A stretch of DNA of 64,000 nucleotides from Micromonospora siamensis (GCF_900090305.1 NZ_LT607751.1:4278001-4342000), one strand, 5' to 3'; counted from the stretch's first letter, positions 1-8,826 are shown. Numbers and translations: made by a program. Notes: generated by a model from the letters alone, not told the origin.

Positions 1-831
1 GCGGACCGGTCCCAGATCGACAACGAGCCCGACCAGGATCGTGACGTGTGGCTGGCGCGCCGCGCCGCGGCTCTGCAGGCCTGGTACGAGAACCTTCCGC
101 TGCGTAGGGCTCAGCGCCCGGTCGGGCCGGACGTGCAGGCGTACCGCCGCCTACGGTTCGGGCGCCTCGCCGACGTGCACATGGTCGACACCCGCCAGTA
201 CCGCTCCTTCCAGAACGACCCGGCGACCAATGCGACCGATCGCTGGATCCCGGGCCGCACCATGCTGGGTGACGCCCAGGAGCAGTGGCTGCTCAACGGC
301 CTGGCGGACAGGTCGGTGCGCTGGCGGGTGATGGCCGACCCGGTCCAGATGGCCCAGCAGGACTCGGCTGCCGGCCCCGCGGTGAACGTGCCCAACGACC
401 CGTGGGACGGGTACGCGTGGTACCGCACCCACCTGCTCACCCGGATCCACGAACTGGGCGTGCGGAACTTCGTGCACATGGCCGGCAACGGCCACTGGAA
501 CATGGCCTCCGACCTGCTGGTCAACTTCGACGAGCCGGGCTCTCCGGTCGTCGGCGCCGACTTCATGACCACCTCGGTCACCTCCGGTGGCGACGGCTCG
601 GAGCAGGACAACGGGGCCCGGAACCGCATGGCGGCCAGCCCGTGGCTGAAGGTGGGCAACACCCGTCGTGGCTATCACAAGACGGTCTACACGAAGGCGG
701 AGCTGCGCCAGGAGGTCAAGGTGATGCCCTACGTGACCCGTCCGGGCGCTCCGGTCTTCACCCGCGCCAGCGCGATCGTGCGGGACGGCGTCCCCGGCAT
801 CTCCGAGGTGGTCCAGGGCACCATCGTCTGA
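1..831 (+). CDS. PhoD-type alkaline phosphatase/phosphodiesterase, C-terminal part
   Basis: The reading frame is open from the first base, so the N-terminus lies outside the window. The visible 276 codons match the C-terminal half of the PhoD metallophosphatase family, which hydrolyses phosphate mono- or diesters outside the cell. Typical stretches are VDTRQYRS, the NDPWDGY segment and the late AGNGHWNMASDL block followed by an ADFMTTSVTSGG block. In most PhoD proteins the GNGH position reads GDxH, so the Asp to Asn change is a small oddity. The Tat signal expected at the N-terminus cannot be seen. The next gene is convergent, and a dyad lies between them. Family assignment is confident; substrate is not known. 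Confidence 0.85.
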   Translation, partial: ADRSQIDNEPDQDRDVWLARRAAALQAWYENLPLRRAQRPVGPDVQAYRRLRFGRLADVHMVDTRQYRSFQNDPATNATDRWIPGRTMLGDAQEQWLLNGLADRSVRWRVMADPVQMAQQDSAAGPAVNVPNDPWDGYAWYRTHLLTRIHELGVRNFVHMAGNGHWNMASDLLVNFDEPGSPVVGADFMTTSVTSGGDGSEQDNGARNRMAASPWLKVGNTRRGYHKTVYTKAELRQEVKVMPYVTRPGAPVFTRASAIVRDGVPGISEVVQGTIV

Positions 832-908
832 CCGAGCCGCCCCGCTCCGGGGCCGGCCGTAGTCGCGTTTTCGGGACCGACACCGCGAACGCCTGGGCCC
901 GACATCAC

Positions 909-926
909 GTCCCGGTTGACCGGGAC
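909..926. terminator. Hairpin between convergent genes
   Basis: A perfect 8-2-8 inverted repeat (GTCCCGGT, TG, ACCGGGAC) lies in the 152-base gap between the phosphatase stop and the stop of the convergent downstream gene. It has no T-run. A bidirectional terminator role is inferred from position. Confidence 0.5.
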
Positions 927-983
927 CGGGGGTCAGCCCCAGAAGATCCCGGTTGGGCCCCGGTATGGCCGTGACACGGGGCC

Positions 984-2528
984 CTATCGCACCCGCTGCA
1001 GAGCCACGGTCACCGCGGCGGCCTCGAACCGCGCCGGGTCGAAGTCGTTCAGGTTGTCCAGGCTCAGCCACTCCAGCCGTTCCCGGTGCTCCGGGTGCGT
1101 CGGGTCGGCGAGGATCTCCACCAGCTCGGCGTACCCTCGCACCCCGCCGCAGTCCTCCGGCGGCGCGGCCCGCCGGCCGCCGACGCACCGCGGGTACGCC
1201 TCGGCCGCGTCCCGGTCGAAAGCCTTCTCCACGAGGATGTCGAGCTCCCAGTTGTCGCCGAAGTCGTACGTGTAACGCAGCCTGTCCCCGGTGTTAGGCG
1301 CGACCTGCTCCAGGGTGACCCGCGACTCGGCGCGATGGCCCAGGTCGGTGTCGGGACGGCCGAAGCTGCCGTACGGGGTCTCGAAGACGTGCAGGTGGCT
1401 GTCGGTCCAGCCGAAGGCGACCTGGATCAGCTCGTGCAGCCGGGCGAGGCCGACGTCGGCGGGCACCTGGAGGCGCCGCCAGATCGGCGGGCGGGCACCG
1501 CGCAGGCTCACCTTGACCTGATAGATGGGGGCCTGGCCAGCCGACTTCCTCCGCTTTCCCGGCAGTGCCGCCGGGCGTCGCGGACCGGGCACGGCACCGA
1601 CGGGCGCACCGGGAGCGATGATGTCGAGCAGCGCCGAGATGGAGGCAACGGTCAACTCGCCGTCGCGCAGGTCGCCCCGGCTCGTTGTCCGGGGAGCGGG
1701 AAGCCCCCGTAGCCAACTGCGCAGCAGCAGGGCCAGCGCGGCAGTGCCGGGCCCCTCCTCCTCGGGCGGGCCGCCCGGGCCCCCGAGGTCCTCGTCGTGG
1801 TCGGCGTAGTTGTCCAGCGCCGCCTCCACAGCTCGGCGAAAGCCGGCCGGCTGGAGCTTGCGTTCCGTGACGTCCACGCCGCCGGCCCGCATCTCGGACA
1901 GGAGCGCGTTGCGCGCCGCATCCCACCCGTCGGCGTCGACCAACAGGATGTCGCGGGCGGCACCGCAGTCGCAGTCGTCGATGACGACGACGGCGACGTG
2001 CGATCGGCCGGCCCGCCGGAACCTGCCAGTGAGCAGAAGGTTGAACCCCTCGGCATCGGTGTACCGGAAGCGCTGGTCGACCGTGACCGGGGCGTCCAGC
2101 TCGGCGAGCCAGGGCGGGGCACCGACGCCGGCCTCGGCGAGCCTGCGGGCCGCCGCCGACGCCGCCCGCCCGGCCTCACCGTCGGCCACCGAGCCGAGCG
2201 CCGACAGCATGGCCCGCGCCTGCGGGGTGGCCTGTGCCTCGAAGGTCGGCACGAACTGTTCCCGCACGGCTCGATCGAAGTCGACGTCCAGGGCAGACCC
2301 GATCGCCAGCAGCATTGCGGCAGGAACCTCCACCTCCAACGGCTCCTGCATGACGTCGAGGTCGATCGCCTCCGGCAGCAGGGCACCGACCTGGGCGGAC
2401 GCCGGCTGGGCGTCGGCACAGAACGGGCAGTCGCACTCCTGCGGCGAACCGACCACGACGAGCGGTGCACCGCCGCGAACTGATCGCTTCTTCGCGTTGC
2501 GGCGCCGGCCACGGCTCACTGGGCTCAC
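984..2528 (-). CDS. pRiA4b ORF-3 domain protein with SEC-C-like N-terminus
   Basis: About 514 residues. The C-terminal 180 residues carry the plasmid pRiA4b ORF-3 domain: a YQVKVSLRG strand, PPIWRRLQVP, a FGWTDSHLHVF helix-strand, YTYDFGDNWEL and YPRCVGGRRAAPPEDCGG. The N-terminal part is basic (SRGRRRNAKK) followed by a CDCPFC cluster that may bind metal, then an acidic linker rich in Gly, Pro and Glu. Function of the domain is unknown; it often occurs in TnpR-like or accessory proteins, yet nothing mobile is visible here. The GTG at 2528 is chosen because it starts the conserved basic N-terminus; an in-frame GTG at 2600, four bases after the upstream stop, would add 24 unremarkable residues. 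Confidence 0.75.
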   Translation of the reverse strand: MSPVSRGRRRNAKKRSVRGGAPLVVVGSPQECDCPFCADAQPASAQVGALLPEAIDLDVMQEPLEVEVPAAMLLAIGSALDVDFDRAVREQFVPTFEAQATPQARAMLSALGSVADGEAGRAASAAARRLAEAGVGAPPWLAELDAPVTVDQRFRYTDAEGFNLLLTGRFRRAGRSHVAVVVIDDCDCGAARDILLVDADGWDAARNALLSEMRAGGVDVTERKLQPAGFRRAVEAALDNYADHDEDLGGPGGPPEEEGPGTAALALLLRSWLRGLPAPRTTSRGDLRDGELTVASISALLDIIAPGAPVGAVPGPRRPAALPGKRRKSAGQAPIYQVKVSLRGARPPIWRRLQVPADVGLARLHELIQVAFGWTDSHLHVFETPYGSFGRPDTDLGHRAESRVTLEQVAPNTGDRLRYTYDFGDNWELDILVEKAFDRDAAEAYPRCVGGRRAAPPEDCGGVRGYAELVEILADPTHPEHRERLEWLSLDNLNDFDPARFEAAAVTVALQRVR

Positions 2529-2603
2529 GCCGAGCCAGTCTGCCTCATCATCGGGCTGAGCGACCGCGCGGCACGCGCATGCCTGGACCCCGCCGGCCAC
2601 GCC

Positions 2604-3464
2604 TCAGTTCGCGCCGACCGCCCGTCCCGCCGCGATCCGCTCGACCGCGGCCTCCGTTCCCAGCTCCGAGCGGAGATCGGGGCAGGAGTGGTAGGACGCC
2701 AGCGCGTGATAGACCACCACCGGATCGCCGGCCAGCCAGTACGGCCGGACCGCCACGAACGGCAGCAGCCGGGACTCCAGGGTGCCGAACCGTCCCGTCA
2801 GCCGCCGCATCCGGGTGTCGTCTGACATGTTCGCCTTCACCACCAGGAGCGGGGTGTTCACGCTCTCGGCCGAGACCTGGTAGACGTCCCGCCACGGCAC
2901 GAACTGGGTGTGGACCAGGGCCCGGTGCCGGATCCCGGCCGGCGACAGGACCAGTTCCCCCGGCGCCAGCCGGAGCATGGTCCCCACGAACCATCCGAGC
3001 AGCACCGCGAGGGCCGCGGGGCCGACGCCGAGCAGCACGCCGACGATCCCGGCGAACATCGCGGTCACGGCCACGACCGCGGTGACCAGCGCGGCCAGCA
3101 CCAGCAGAGCACCGAGGGAGACGTACGGCGCGGTCGCGTAGCCGAACCGCACCCCCCGGCCGCCCTGCGGGTCGTCGACCAGCGTGGGCGGGTGCCCCCG
3201 GCCGGCGCGGAGCCGACGCGACCGGACGGAGAAGCCGACCACCAGGCCCAGGAAGACCGCGCCGAACGCCAGCAGCGCCGCCTCGCCCCGGTCGCCGGAC
3301 CGGGCCGCGGACACCACGCCGGCCACCATGCCCAGGGCGAGCACGCCCAGTCCGACCATCGAAGCAGTGAAGGGTACGGACGTCTGTGGCCCGGCCCAGC
3401 CCGTGGGCACCGGCAGCCCTGCAACGCCGCCGTCGCTTCGGACCGCGTCCTGCTCAGACGACAT
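2604..3464 (-). CDS. Membrane protein with PH-like cytoplasmic tail
   Basis: 286 residues when started at the ATG at 3464, which follows a GAGGGA ribosome site. Hydrophobic segments near residues 35-55 and 62-80 form a first pair, a second pair spans about 112-160, and the rest (about 165-286) is soluble. The tail pattern, with a LVLSPAGIRHR strand and a PWRDVYQVSAES turn, resembles the bacterial PH domains found after membrane pairs. The product is not recognised beyond that. It is transcribed in the same direction as, and four bases before, the longer reading of the next gene, so the two may be co-transcribed. Confidence 0.6.
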   Translation of the reverse strand: MSSEQDAVRSDGGVAGLPVPTGWAGPQTSVPFTASMVGLGVLALGMVAGVVSAARSGDRGEAALLAFGAVFLGLVVGFSVRSRRLRAGRGHPPTLVDDPQGGRGVRFGYATAPYVSLGALLVLAALVTAVVAVTAMFAGIVGVLLGVGPAALAVLLGWFVGTMLRLAPGELVLSPAGIRHRALVHTQFVPWRDVYQVSAESVNTPLLVVKANMSDDTRMRRLTGRFGTLESRLLPFVAVRPYWLAGDPVVVYHALASYHSCPDLRSELGTEAAVERIAAGRAVGAN

Positions 3465-3678
3465 CCTCGGACTCCCTCGGCGACGGTGGGGCCGCCCGCC
3501 CACAGCTCGACAGTTCGGTAACTCACCATGCCGTTCCTCCGGTCGGACGGCACGTCGAGCGGTCCGCTTCGCGGCTTATCCCCGGTACGAGAGCATCCGA
3601 CCGTGGTGGCAGATTGTTCATCAACCCTTCGACAGGGGGTAGTCGGCGGGGACCACAGAGCGGCGTCCTGCCCCTACG

Positions 3679-4152
3679 ATGCGTTCCATGCTCACCTCTC
3701 CCCCGCCCGCCGGCCTCGGGCTACCGCCCCGCCGGCCGGACTGCTCCTGCCCCGAACACGCCGACGATCTGACCGACCTGCTGCTGCCGGTCGACGAGGC
3801 CGGCGAGCCGCCGGTGCGCCTGGCCGACCTGATCGAGGCGCGGAAGGTGGGCGTGAGCCCGGCGGAGCCGCAGGAGCACTGGCTGGAGCCGCACGACGAG
3901 TCCGACGCCGGGCCTGACCGGCTGGGGCCGTTCCACTGGGGACTGCGGGTCGGCGACGAGGCGCACGACTGCTACTCCGACGAGGCGCCGTGGTCGCTGG
4001 ACCAGGCGCTGCTGGACCGGCCGGGGGTGGAGCAGGTGGAGTGGATGGACCGGGAGGACTTCCTGGTCGGCGCGCCGACGCTGTGCGCGAGCGGGGTGCT
4101 CGCCGCCGCGGCCCGCGCTCTCGCCGATCCCCGGGTACGCCGCGCCGCCTGA
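3679..4152 (+). CDS. Hypothetical protein, 157 residues
   Basis: Acidic soluble protein, unrecognised. Near the N-terminus is CSCPEHADD, then a DLIEARKVGVSPAEP stretch and a core ending HWGLRVGDEAHDCYSDEAPWSLDQALLD and VEQVEWMDREDFLVGAPTLC; the C-terminal helix is Ala/Arg-rich. No membrane segment or signal peptide. The start may be the ATG at 3679 or at 3688; neither has a clear ribosome site. It stands alone between divergent and convergent neighbours. Codon use looks like that of real genes, with G or C at nearly every third position. Confidence 0.6.
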   Translation: MRSMLTSPPPAGLGLPPRRPDCSCPEHADDLTDLLLPVDEAGEPPVRLADLIEARKVGVSPAEPQEHWLEPHDESDAGPDRLGPFHWGLRVGDEAHDCYSDEAPWSLDQALLDRPGVEQVEWMDREDFLVGAPTLCASGVLAAAARALADPRVRRAA

Positions 4153-4177
4153 GCCCGCCCCGCACCCCCAGGGCGCC

Positions 4178-5992
4178 TCACCTCGCCAGGGTGGCGTACC
4201 GGCCGGCGCGGTCGAGCAGCGTGTCGTGGGTGCCGGTCTCGACGATCCGGCCGTGATCGACGACGGCGATCTGGTCGGCGCGCCGCACGGTGGAGAGCCG
4301 GTGCGCGATGGTGATCGTCGTACGCCCTTGCGCCAGGGCGTCGAAGGCGCGTTGCACGGCCCGCTCGGTCTCGGTGTCCAGTGCGCTGGTGGCCTCGTCG
4401 AGGATCAGCACCCGCGGGTTGCGCAGCAGGGTACGCGCGATGGCCAGGCGTTGCTTCTCGCCGCCGGAGAACCGGTGGCCCCGTGAGCCGACCACGGTGT
4501 CGTACCCGTCGGGCAACCCGACGATGAGGTCGTGGACCTGTGCCGCGCGGGCGGCCTCGACGATCTCGGCGTCGGTGGCGTCCGGCCTGGCGTAGCGCAG
4601 GTTCTCCCGCACCGTGGTGTGCAGCAGGTACGTCTCCTGGCTGACCACGCCCACGACGGCGGCCAGGTCGGCCAGCCGCAGGTCGCGCAGGTCGATTCCG
4701 TCGATGGTGATCCGGCCGGCGGTCGGGTCGTGCAGCCGGCTGAGCAGGGCGGCGATGGTGCTCTTGCCGGAGCCGGTCTCGCCGACGAGGGCCAGGCTGC
4801 CGCCCGCCGGCACGTCGAGGGTGACCCCGGCGACGGCGGCGGTGTCGCTGCCCGGGTAGGTGAAGGTGACGTCCTTGAGCCGGACGTGACCGCGGACCCG
4901 GGCCGGGTCGACGGTCGCCGGGTGGGCCGGCTCGTCGACCTCGACGGGCAGGTCGAGGTATTCGAAGATGCGGGCGAACAGGGCCAGCGACGCGGTCAGC
5001 GAGACGCCGACGTTGAGCAGCGCGGTCAGCGGCCGGAACAGCGCGCCCTGCAACGCGGTGAAGGCGACCAGGGTGCCGATGCTGAGCGTGCCGGCGGTGC
5101 CGGGCAGGCCTGCGCTGAGGTAGATGACCGCCGGGATGGCGGCGAAGATGACGCTCATCGAGGCCATCCGCCACCGTCCGGCCAGCTCGGAGCGCAGCTC
5201 CAGGTCGACCAGGCGGGCCGACGAGGCGGTGAAGCGGTCGACCAGGGCCGGGCCGGTGCCGAGGGTCTTGCTCAGCTGCACCCCGCTGATCGACAGGCTC
5301 TCCTCGACGGTGACGTTGAGGTCGGCCAGTTCGCGCTGGCGTTGCGCGGTGATGGTCCGGCGCAGCCGGGCGACCCGCCGGGACAGCCAGATCGACGGGG
5401 GCAGCACGACCAGGGAGACCAGCGAGAGTCGCCAGGACAGCGCCGCCATCGCCACGGCCGTGGCGATCACGGTGGTGAGGTTCGCGGCGATCGAGGTGGC
5501 GGTGGAGGTGACCACCGACTGCATCCCGCCGATGTCGTTGGTGATCCGGGACTGCACCTCGCCGGTGCGGGTGCGGGTGAAGAAGGAGACGGACTGGCGC
5601 TGGAGGTGGCGGAAGACGTCGGTGCGCAGGCGGTGCATGACCTGCTGGCCGACCCGGGTGGAGATCCAGGTCTGCACGACGCCGAGGGCGGCGGTGACGG
5701 CGGCGACCGCCACCATGCCGAGGACGAGCCGGACCAGCAGGGTCAGGTCACGCTCGGGCAGCGCGCGGTCGATCACGGCACGGAGCAGGAACGGTGACGC
5801 CATGGCGAGCACCGAGGAAGCCACGATGATCGCGGTGACGGCGGCGAGCTGCCAGCGGTGGTCGGTGAAGAGCCGGCCGATCCGGCGCAGCGACACCTCG
5901 CGGGCCTGGGCCTTCTCGGCGGGGGTGGCCTGCCGGCCGGCGTCGCGGCCGCCCCGGCGGCCTTCAAGGGGGTACGCGGTGGGTGAGTCCAA
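4178..5992 (-). CDS. ABC half-transporter (exporter type, fused TMD-NBD)
   Basis: About 604 residues. A six-helix transmembrane domain covers roughly residues 35-330, and the nucleotide-binding domain follows with Walker A GETGSGKST, signature FSGGEKQR and Walker [12 protein letters not shown] plus the H-loop in TITIAHRLS. This is the type-I exporter layout of MsbA/LmrA-like multidrug or lipid exporters, expected to work as a homodimer. The TTG at 5992 is preferred because GAGG lies eight bases upstream; an upstream TTG at 6049 would place the operator inside the gene. The divergent MarR gene and the dyad between them suggest MarR repression relieved by a small-molecule ligand. Substrate unknown. 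Confidence 0.88.
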   Translation of the reverse strand: MDSPTAYPLEGRRGGRDAGRQATPAEKAQAREVSLRRIGRLFTDHRWQLAAVTAIIVASSVLAMASPFLLRAVIDRALPERDLTLLVRLVLGMVAVAAVTAALGVVQTWISTRVGQQVMHRLRTDVFRHLQRQSVSFFTRTRTGEVQSRITNDIGGMQSVVTSTATSIAANLTTVIATAVAMAALSWRLSLVSLVVLPPSIWLSRRVARLRRTITAQRQRELADLNVTVEESLSISGVQLSKTLGTGPALVDRFTASSARLVDLELRSELAGRWRMASMSVIFAAIPAVIYLSAGLPGTAGTLSIGTLVAFTALQGALFRPLTALLNVGVSLTASLALFARIFEYLDLPVEVDEPAHPATVDPARVRGHVRLKDVTFTYPGSDTAAVAGVTLDVPAGGSLALVGETGSGKSTIAALLSRLHDPTAGRITIDGIDLRDLRLADLAAVVGVVSQETYLLHTTVRENLRYARPDATDAEIVEAARAAQVHDLIVGLPDGYDTVVGSRGHRFSGGEKQRLAIARTLLRNPRVLILDEATSALDTETERAVQRAFDALAQGRTTITIAHRLSTVRRADQIAVVDHGRIVETGTHDTLLDRAGRYATLAR

Positions 5993-6022
5993 GAGGGGTG
6001 CCTCTTTCCGGTCGACTGATAC

Positions 6023-6043
6023 TGAGGTTACCTCATCATGAGG
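6023..6043. promoter_or_regulatory. Probable MarR operator in divergent promoter
   Basis: The pentamer TGAGG occurs at 6023-6027 and 6039-6043, with its reverse complement CCTCA at 6031-6035, giving two overlapping dyads with three-base spacers. On the minus strand TTGCAG (6049-6044) and CAGTAT (6024-6019) form a possible promoter with a 19-base spacer that the dyads fill. The MarR gene reads away from the other side, with TACCGT at 6063-6068 as its likely -10. Confidence 0.6.
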
Positions 6044-6074
6044 CTGCAACAGGAAGTCCTGCTACCGTATTCCC

Positions 6075-6518
6075 GTGACCGCGGCAGCACCTCGAGACGA
6101 CGACGAGCAGCCCCTCGCCGAGGCGTTCTGGGAGGTGGCCCGCCGGCTGCGGCACCGTTCGCGGCAGACCCTGGAGCCGTGGGACATCACGCCCGGGCAG
6201 GGCCGCGCCCTACAGGTGCTGATCCGCCACGGCGGCATGCGCCTCGGCGCGCTCGCCGACCACCTGCGGATCGCCCCGCGCTCCGCCACGGAGGTGGTCG
6301 ACGGGCTGGAGGAACGTGGGCTGGTCGAACGCCGGCCAGACCCGGTGGACCGGCGCGCCACGCTCGTGGCACCCACCGCCGAGGGGGACCGGGTGGGCGA
6401 GGCCGTGCGTGCCGCCCGCGCCGCCGAGGCCGAGCGGCTCTTCGGCGAGCTCAGCGCCGCCGACCGCGCCGACCTGGCGCGCATCCTGCGCACCCTGGCC
6501 GCCGACCGACTCGACTGA
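6075..6518 (+). CDS. MarR family transcriptional regulator
   Basis: 147 residues, the usual MarR length. The winged helix-turn-helix covers about residues 38-100: ITPGQGRALQVL, GALADHLRIAPRSATEVVDGLEERGLVERR, then the wing with the family hallmark DPVDRRATLV (Asp-Arg-Arg). The first and last helices form the dimer interface. The GTG start lies seven bases after a TACCGT -10 hexamer, with no nearby ribosome site, so a leaderless transcript is likely. The divergent ABC exporter is the probable target through the dyad at 6023-6043. Confidence 0.88.
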   Translation: MTAAAPRDDDEQPLAEAFWEVARRLRHRSRQTLEPWDITPGQGRALQVLIRHGGMRLGALADHLRIAPRSATEVVDGLEERGLVERRPDPVDRRATLVAPTAEGDRVGEAVRAARAAEAERLFGELSAADRADLARILRTLAADRLD

Positions 6519-6602
6519 GCCGACCAGCCGGCCGGGGCGGGCCGCGGCGACGGTGGGCACCTCAGCGGGCCGATTGCGGTGGCCGAGACGCGAACCGATC
6601 CC

Positions 6603-6726
6603 GCAGCGCCGGCCCGTGTCACTGCCGGGGCATAGACAGGTCTCGCAGTATTGGCCGGCATCACTCGGGGACGCGGACCAACCCTGCAGCGCCGGCCCGG
6701 CATCACTCCGGGACGCTACAGACCTG
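6603..6726. repeat. Three degenerate ~41-bp direct repeats
   Basis: Copies begin at 6603, 6645 and 6686, each opening with GCAG and sharing a GCCGGCCCG/GGCCGG core, a CATCACT or GTCACT block and a GGGG/CGGGGAC end. The third copy runs into the left arm of the inverted repeat element. Spacing is 42 and 41 bases. No function is assigned. Confidence 0.55.
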
Positions 6727-6977
6727 AGAGCACGAACGACTCAGGTAACTCCCGGGATGCCCGGTCCGCCTCGCCATCGGCTGACGCCACCGACGCTCTT
6801 CGGACGCTTTGCCCGACCGTGGCCGCCGCCGACACCCCGGCGCTTCCTCGACCGTGGCCGCCGCCGACACCCCGGCGCTTCCTCGACCGATTGCCGATGA
6901 CCCGACCTCCCTGGGCTCGTCGGCGACCGGCAGGGCGTCGGCGATTCCGTGAGTCGTTCACGCTCTCAAGTCTGTAG
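6716..6977. repeat. 262-bp element bounded by 27-bp imperfect inverted repeats
   Basis: Left arm 6716-6742 and right arm 6951-6977 are reverse complements at 24 of 27 positions; both outer ends read CTACAGAC on their own strands. The interior has no transposase-sized frame. This architecture fits a MITE-like remnant or a pair of opposed regulatory sites. No clear target duplication is visible in the flanks. Confidence 0.55.
6814..6889. repeat. 35-bp perfect tandem duplication
   Basis: Unit one 6814-6848 and unit two 6849-6883 are identical, starting CGACCGTGGC and ending GCGCTTCCT; six bases of a third unit follow. It lies inside the inverted-repeat element. Such perfect copies suggest recent slippage. 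Confidence 0.85.
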
Positions 6978-7103
6978 GCAGCGAAGCAGCCTCCCCGGCC
7001 CGGCCGCCAGCACCCTCAGGCCGAGGAAGTCGAGCAGGGCCGAAGGGCCGAGGAGCGCCCATGAAGCAGGCGCCGGCCCGCGCCCACGTCCACCCCGACG
7101 CCG

Positions 7104-8324
7104 TCACCGAGGACCCTCCAGCAGGTCACGGCGGCGCAGCAGGAAGTCCCGCTCGGCCCGGTTGCCGGTGAGCGCCGCGGCGGTCGCGTACGCCTGCCGG
7201 GCCTCGTCGCGGCGGCCCAGCCGGCGCAGCAGGTCGGCCCGGACCGCGTGGAAGACGTGGTAGCCGGCCAGGTCGAGGCGGTCGACCTGGACCAGCGCGG
7301 CGGCCGGACCGGCCACTTCGGCCACCGCGACGGCCCGGTTCAACGCCACGACCGGCCCGGGGGCACGGACCAGCAGCTGGTCGTACAGCTGAAGGATCTG
7401 GGCCCAGTCGGTGCCGGCGGCGTCCGGCGCGTCGCTGTGCACGGCGTTGATCGCCGCCTGGATCTGGTACGGGCCCGGCCGGTCGCGCCGCAGGCAGCGG
7501 CGGACGAGGTCCTGCCCCTGCCGGACCAGGTCCCGGTTCCAGCGTTGCCGGTCCTGCTCGGCCAGCGGCACCAGGGCGCCGTCCGGTGCGGTGCGGGCCT
7601 CCCGCCGTGCCTCGGTGAGCAGCATCAGCGCGAGCAGGCCCAGCGCCTCCGGCTCGTCGGGCATCAGCTCGACCAGCAGCCGGCCCAGCCGGATCGCCTC
7701 CGCACAGAGCTCGGCACGGGCCAGCCGGTCCCCCGCGCTGGCCGTGTGCCCCTCGGTGAAGATCAGGTAGACCACCGCGAGCACCGCGTCGAGTCGGGCC
7801 GGCAGGTCCGCGTCGCGGGGCACCCGGTACGGGATGCCGGCGTCCCGGATCTTGGCCTTGGCGCGGACCAGGCGTTGGGCCATCGTCGGCTCGGGAACCA
7901 GGAAGGCGCGCGCGATCTCGGCGGTGGTCAGGCCGCCGAGCAGGCGCAGGGTCAGCGCCACCCGGGCGGGTGCGGCCAGCGCCGGATGGCAGCAGGTGAA
8001 GATCAGTCGGAGCCGGTCGTCGGTCACGGGCCCCTCCTCGGCGGGGACGTCGGGGGCGTGCAGCAGGGCGGCCTGGGCGTGCCGCCCAGGGCGGGACGCC
8101 TCCCGCCGCCACCGGTCGACGGCCCGGTTGCGGGCGGTGGTGATGATCCAGCCCGCGGGGCTGGGCGGCACTCCGGTCGACGGCCAGCGCCGCAGGGCGG
8201 CGACGAACGCCTCCTGGACCGCCTCCTCGGCGAGGTCGATGTCGCCGAGGAGGCGGACCAGCACCGCGACCGCGCGCCCGTACTCGGCGCGGAACACCCG
8301 CTCGACGTCGTCGGCGTGCGGCAT
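7104..8324 (-). CDS. ECF sigma factor with C-terminal extension (ECF42-like)
   Basis: 406 residues, about twice a minimal ECF sigma. Region 2 lies near residues 8-75 ([27 protein letters not shown], then [17 protein letters not shown]). Region 4 lies near 110-165 ([22 protein letters not shown], then [14 protein letters not shown]). A long helical extension follows, with the VYLIFTEGH motif and tetratricopeptide-like helices typical of the ECF42 group. That group is characteristically paired with DGPF/YCII proteins instead of an anti-sigma factor, and such a gene sits immediately upstream in the same direction, nine bases away. Family knowledge suggests a link to antibiotic or stress response, but the target promoters are not known. 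Confidence 0.88.
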   Translation of the reverse strand: MPHADDVERVFRAEYGRAVAVLVRLLGDIDLAEEAVQEAFVAALRRWPSTGVPPSPAGWIITTARNRAVDRWRREASRPGRHAQAALLHAPDVPAEEGPVTDDRLRLIFTCCHPALAAPARVALTLRLLGGLTTAEIARAFLVPEPTMAQRLVRAKAKIRDAGIPYRVPRDADLPARLDAVLAVVYLIFTEGHTASAGDRLARAELCAEAIRLGRLLVELMPDEPEALGLLALMLLTEARREARTAPDGALVPLAEQDRQRWNRDLVRQGQDLVRRCLRRDRPGPYQIQAAINAVHSDAPDAAGTDWAQILQLYDQLLVRAPGPVVALNRAVAVAEVAGPAAALVQVDRLDLAGYHVFHAVRADLLRRLGRRDEARQAYATAAALTGNRAERDFLLRRRDLLEGPR

Positions 8325-8332
8325 GGAGGCGG

Positions 8333-8680
8333 TCAGACCTCACCCTGGAAGGGGCGGACCTCGATCGGCAGGGTGGTGGCGAGGGCGTACCGGCGTCCCC
8401 ACTCCAGGGCGGCGTCCAGGTCCGGTGCGGTGATGATGGTGACGCCACCGAGATGCTCCTTGCCCTCGGCGTACGGGCCGTCGGTGACCAGCACGTCGCC
8501 GTCCTTCGGGCGCAGCACGGTCGCGGTGTCCGGGGCGTGCAGCCCCTGCCCGAAGACCCAGGAGCCGGTCGCCCGCAGCTCGTCGCCGATGGCCTGGACC
8601 TCGCGCATCACCCCGGCCAGGAACTGCGGGTCCGGCTCGCCGCCGACCGGCTGGTACATGCTGATCAGGTACTGCTTCAC
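8333..8680 (-). CDS. YCII/DGPF-domain protein, sigma-factor partner
   Basis: 115 residues from the GTG at 8680, which follows GAGGAGAAGACC, a good ribosome site. The single YCII ferredoxin-like domain begins [10 protein letters not shown] and contains [13 protein letters not shown], the local form of the DGPF motif, and ends with a PIEVRPF strand. Proteins of this type sit next to ECF42-like sigma factors and are thought to work with the sigma C-terminal extension. It is the first gene of a two-gene operon. No catalytic role is established. Confidence 0.85.
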   Translation of the reverse strand: MKQYLISMYQPVGGEPDPQFLAGVMREVQAIGDELRATGSWVFGQGLHAPDTATVLRPKDGDVLVTDGPYAEGKEHLGGVTIITAPDLDAALEWGRRYALATTLPIEVRPFQGEV

Positions 8681-8802
8681 GGTCTTCTCCTCACGAGAGC
8701 CGCCGGCCCGGTGCCGGACGCCCACCCTTCATACGAGCGGGACCGCCCAGGATCGACAGGACACACCGGACCGCCCCGTCTCCGCAACTATGTACTCGGG
8801 GT

Positions 8803-8817
8803 ATACACCGGGTGTAT
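8803..8817. promoter_or_regulatory. Probable PadR operator
   Basis: A perfect 7-1-7 inverted repeat, ATACACC G GGTGTAT, ends ten bases before the ATG of the PadR gene. A further TGTA half-site stands just upstream at about 8790. Position and the PadR preference for ATGT/ACAT-like halves suggest autorepression of the whole PadR-ABC operon. Confidence 0.6.
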
Positions 8818-8826
8818 GGTCGCCGC

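Larger units (their letters stand above)
6519..7103. other. Gene-free spacer rich in repeats
   Basis: 585 bases between the MarR stop and the sigma-factor stop. No reading frame here has convincing family similarity. The stretch holds three degenerate direct repeats, a long imperfect inverted repeat pair and a 35-base tandem duplication, each listed separately. 6978-7103 shows nothing beyond ordinary GC-rich sequence. Confidence 0.6.

Noticed and set aside
151..1188. Long minus-strand open frame opposite the phosphatase gene
   Set aside because: Arg/Gly/Pro-rich composition and no family resemblance; it is a GC-rich shadow of the phosphatase and ORF-3 genes.
2465..3085. Possible mobile element because of the pRiA4b ORF-3 domain
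   Set aside because: No transposase, terminal repeats or integrase nearby; the domain also occurs in plain chromosomal proteins.
6603..6726. CRISPR array
   Set aside because: Only three degenerate copies of about 41 bases with no unique spacers between them and no cas genes.
6651..6977. Open frames on both strands in the 6519-7103 spacer
   Set aside because: Composition is repeat-driven (Arg/Pro-rich), they lack ribosome sites and follow the inverted repeat and tandem duplication.
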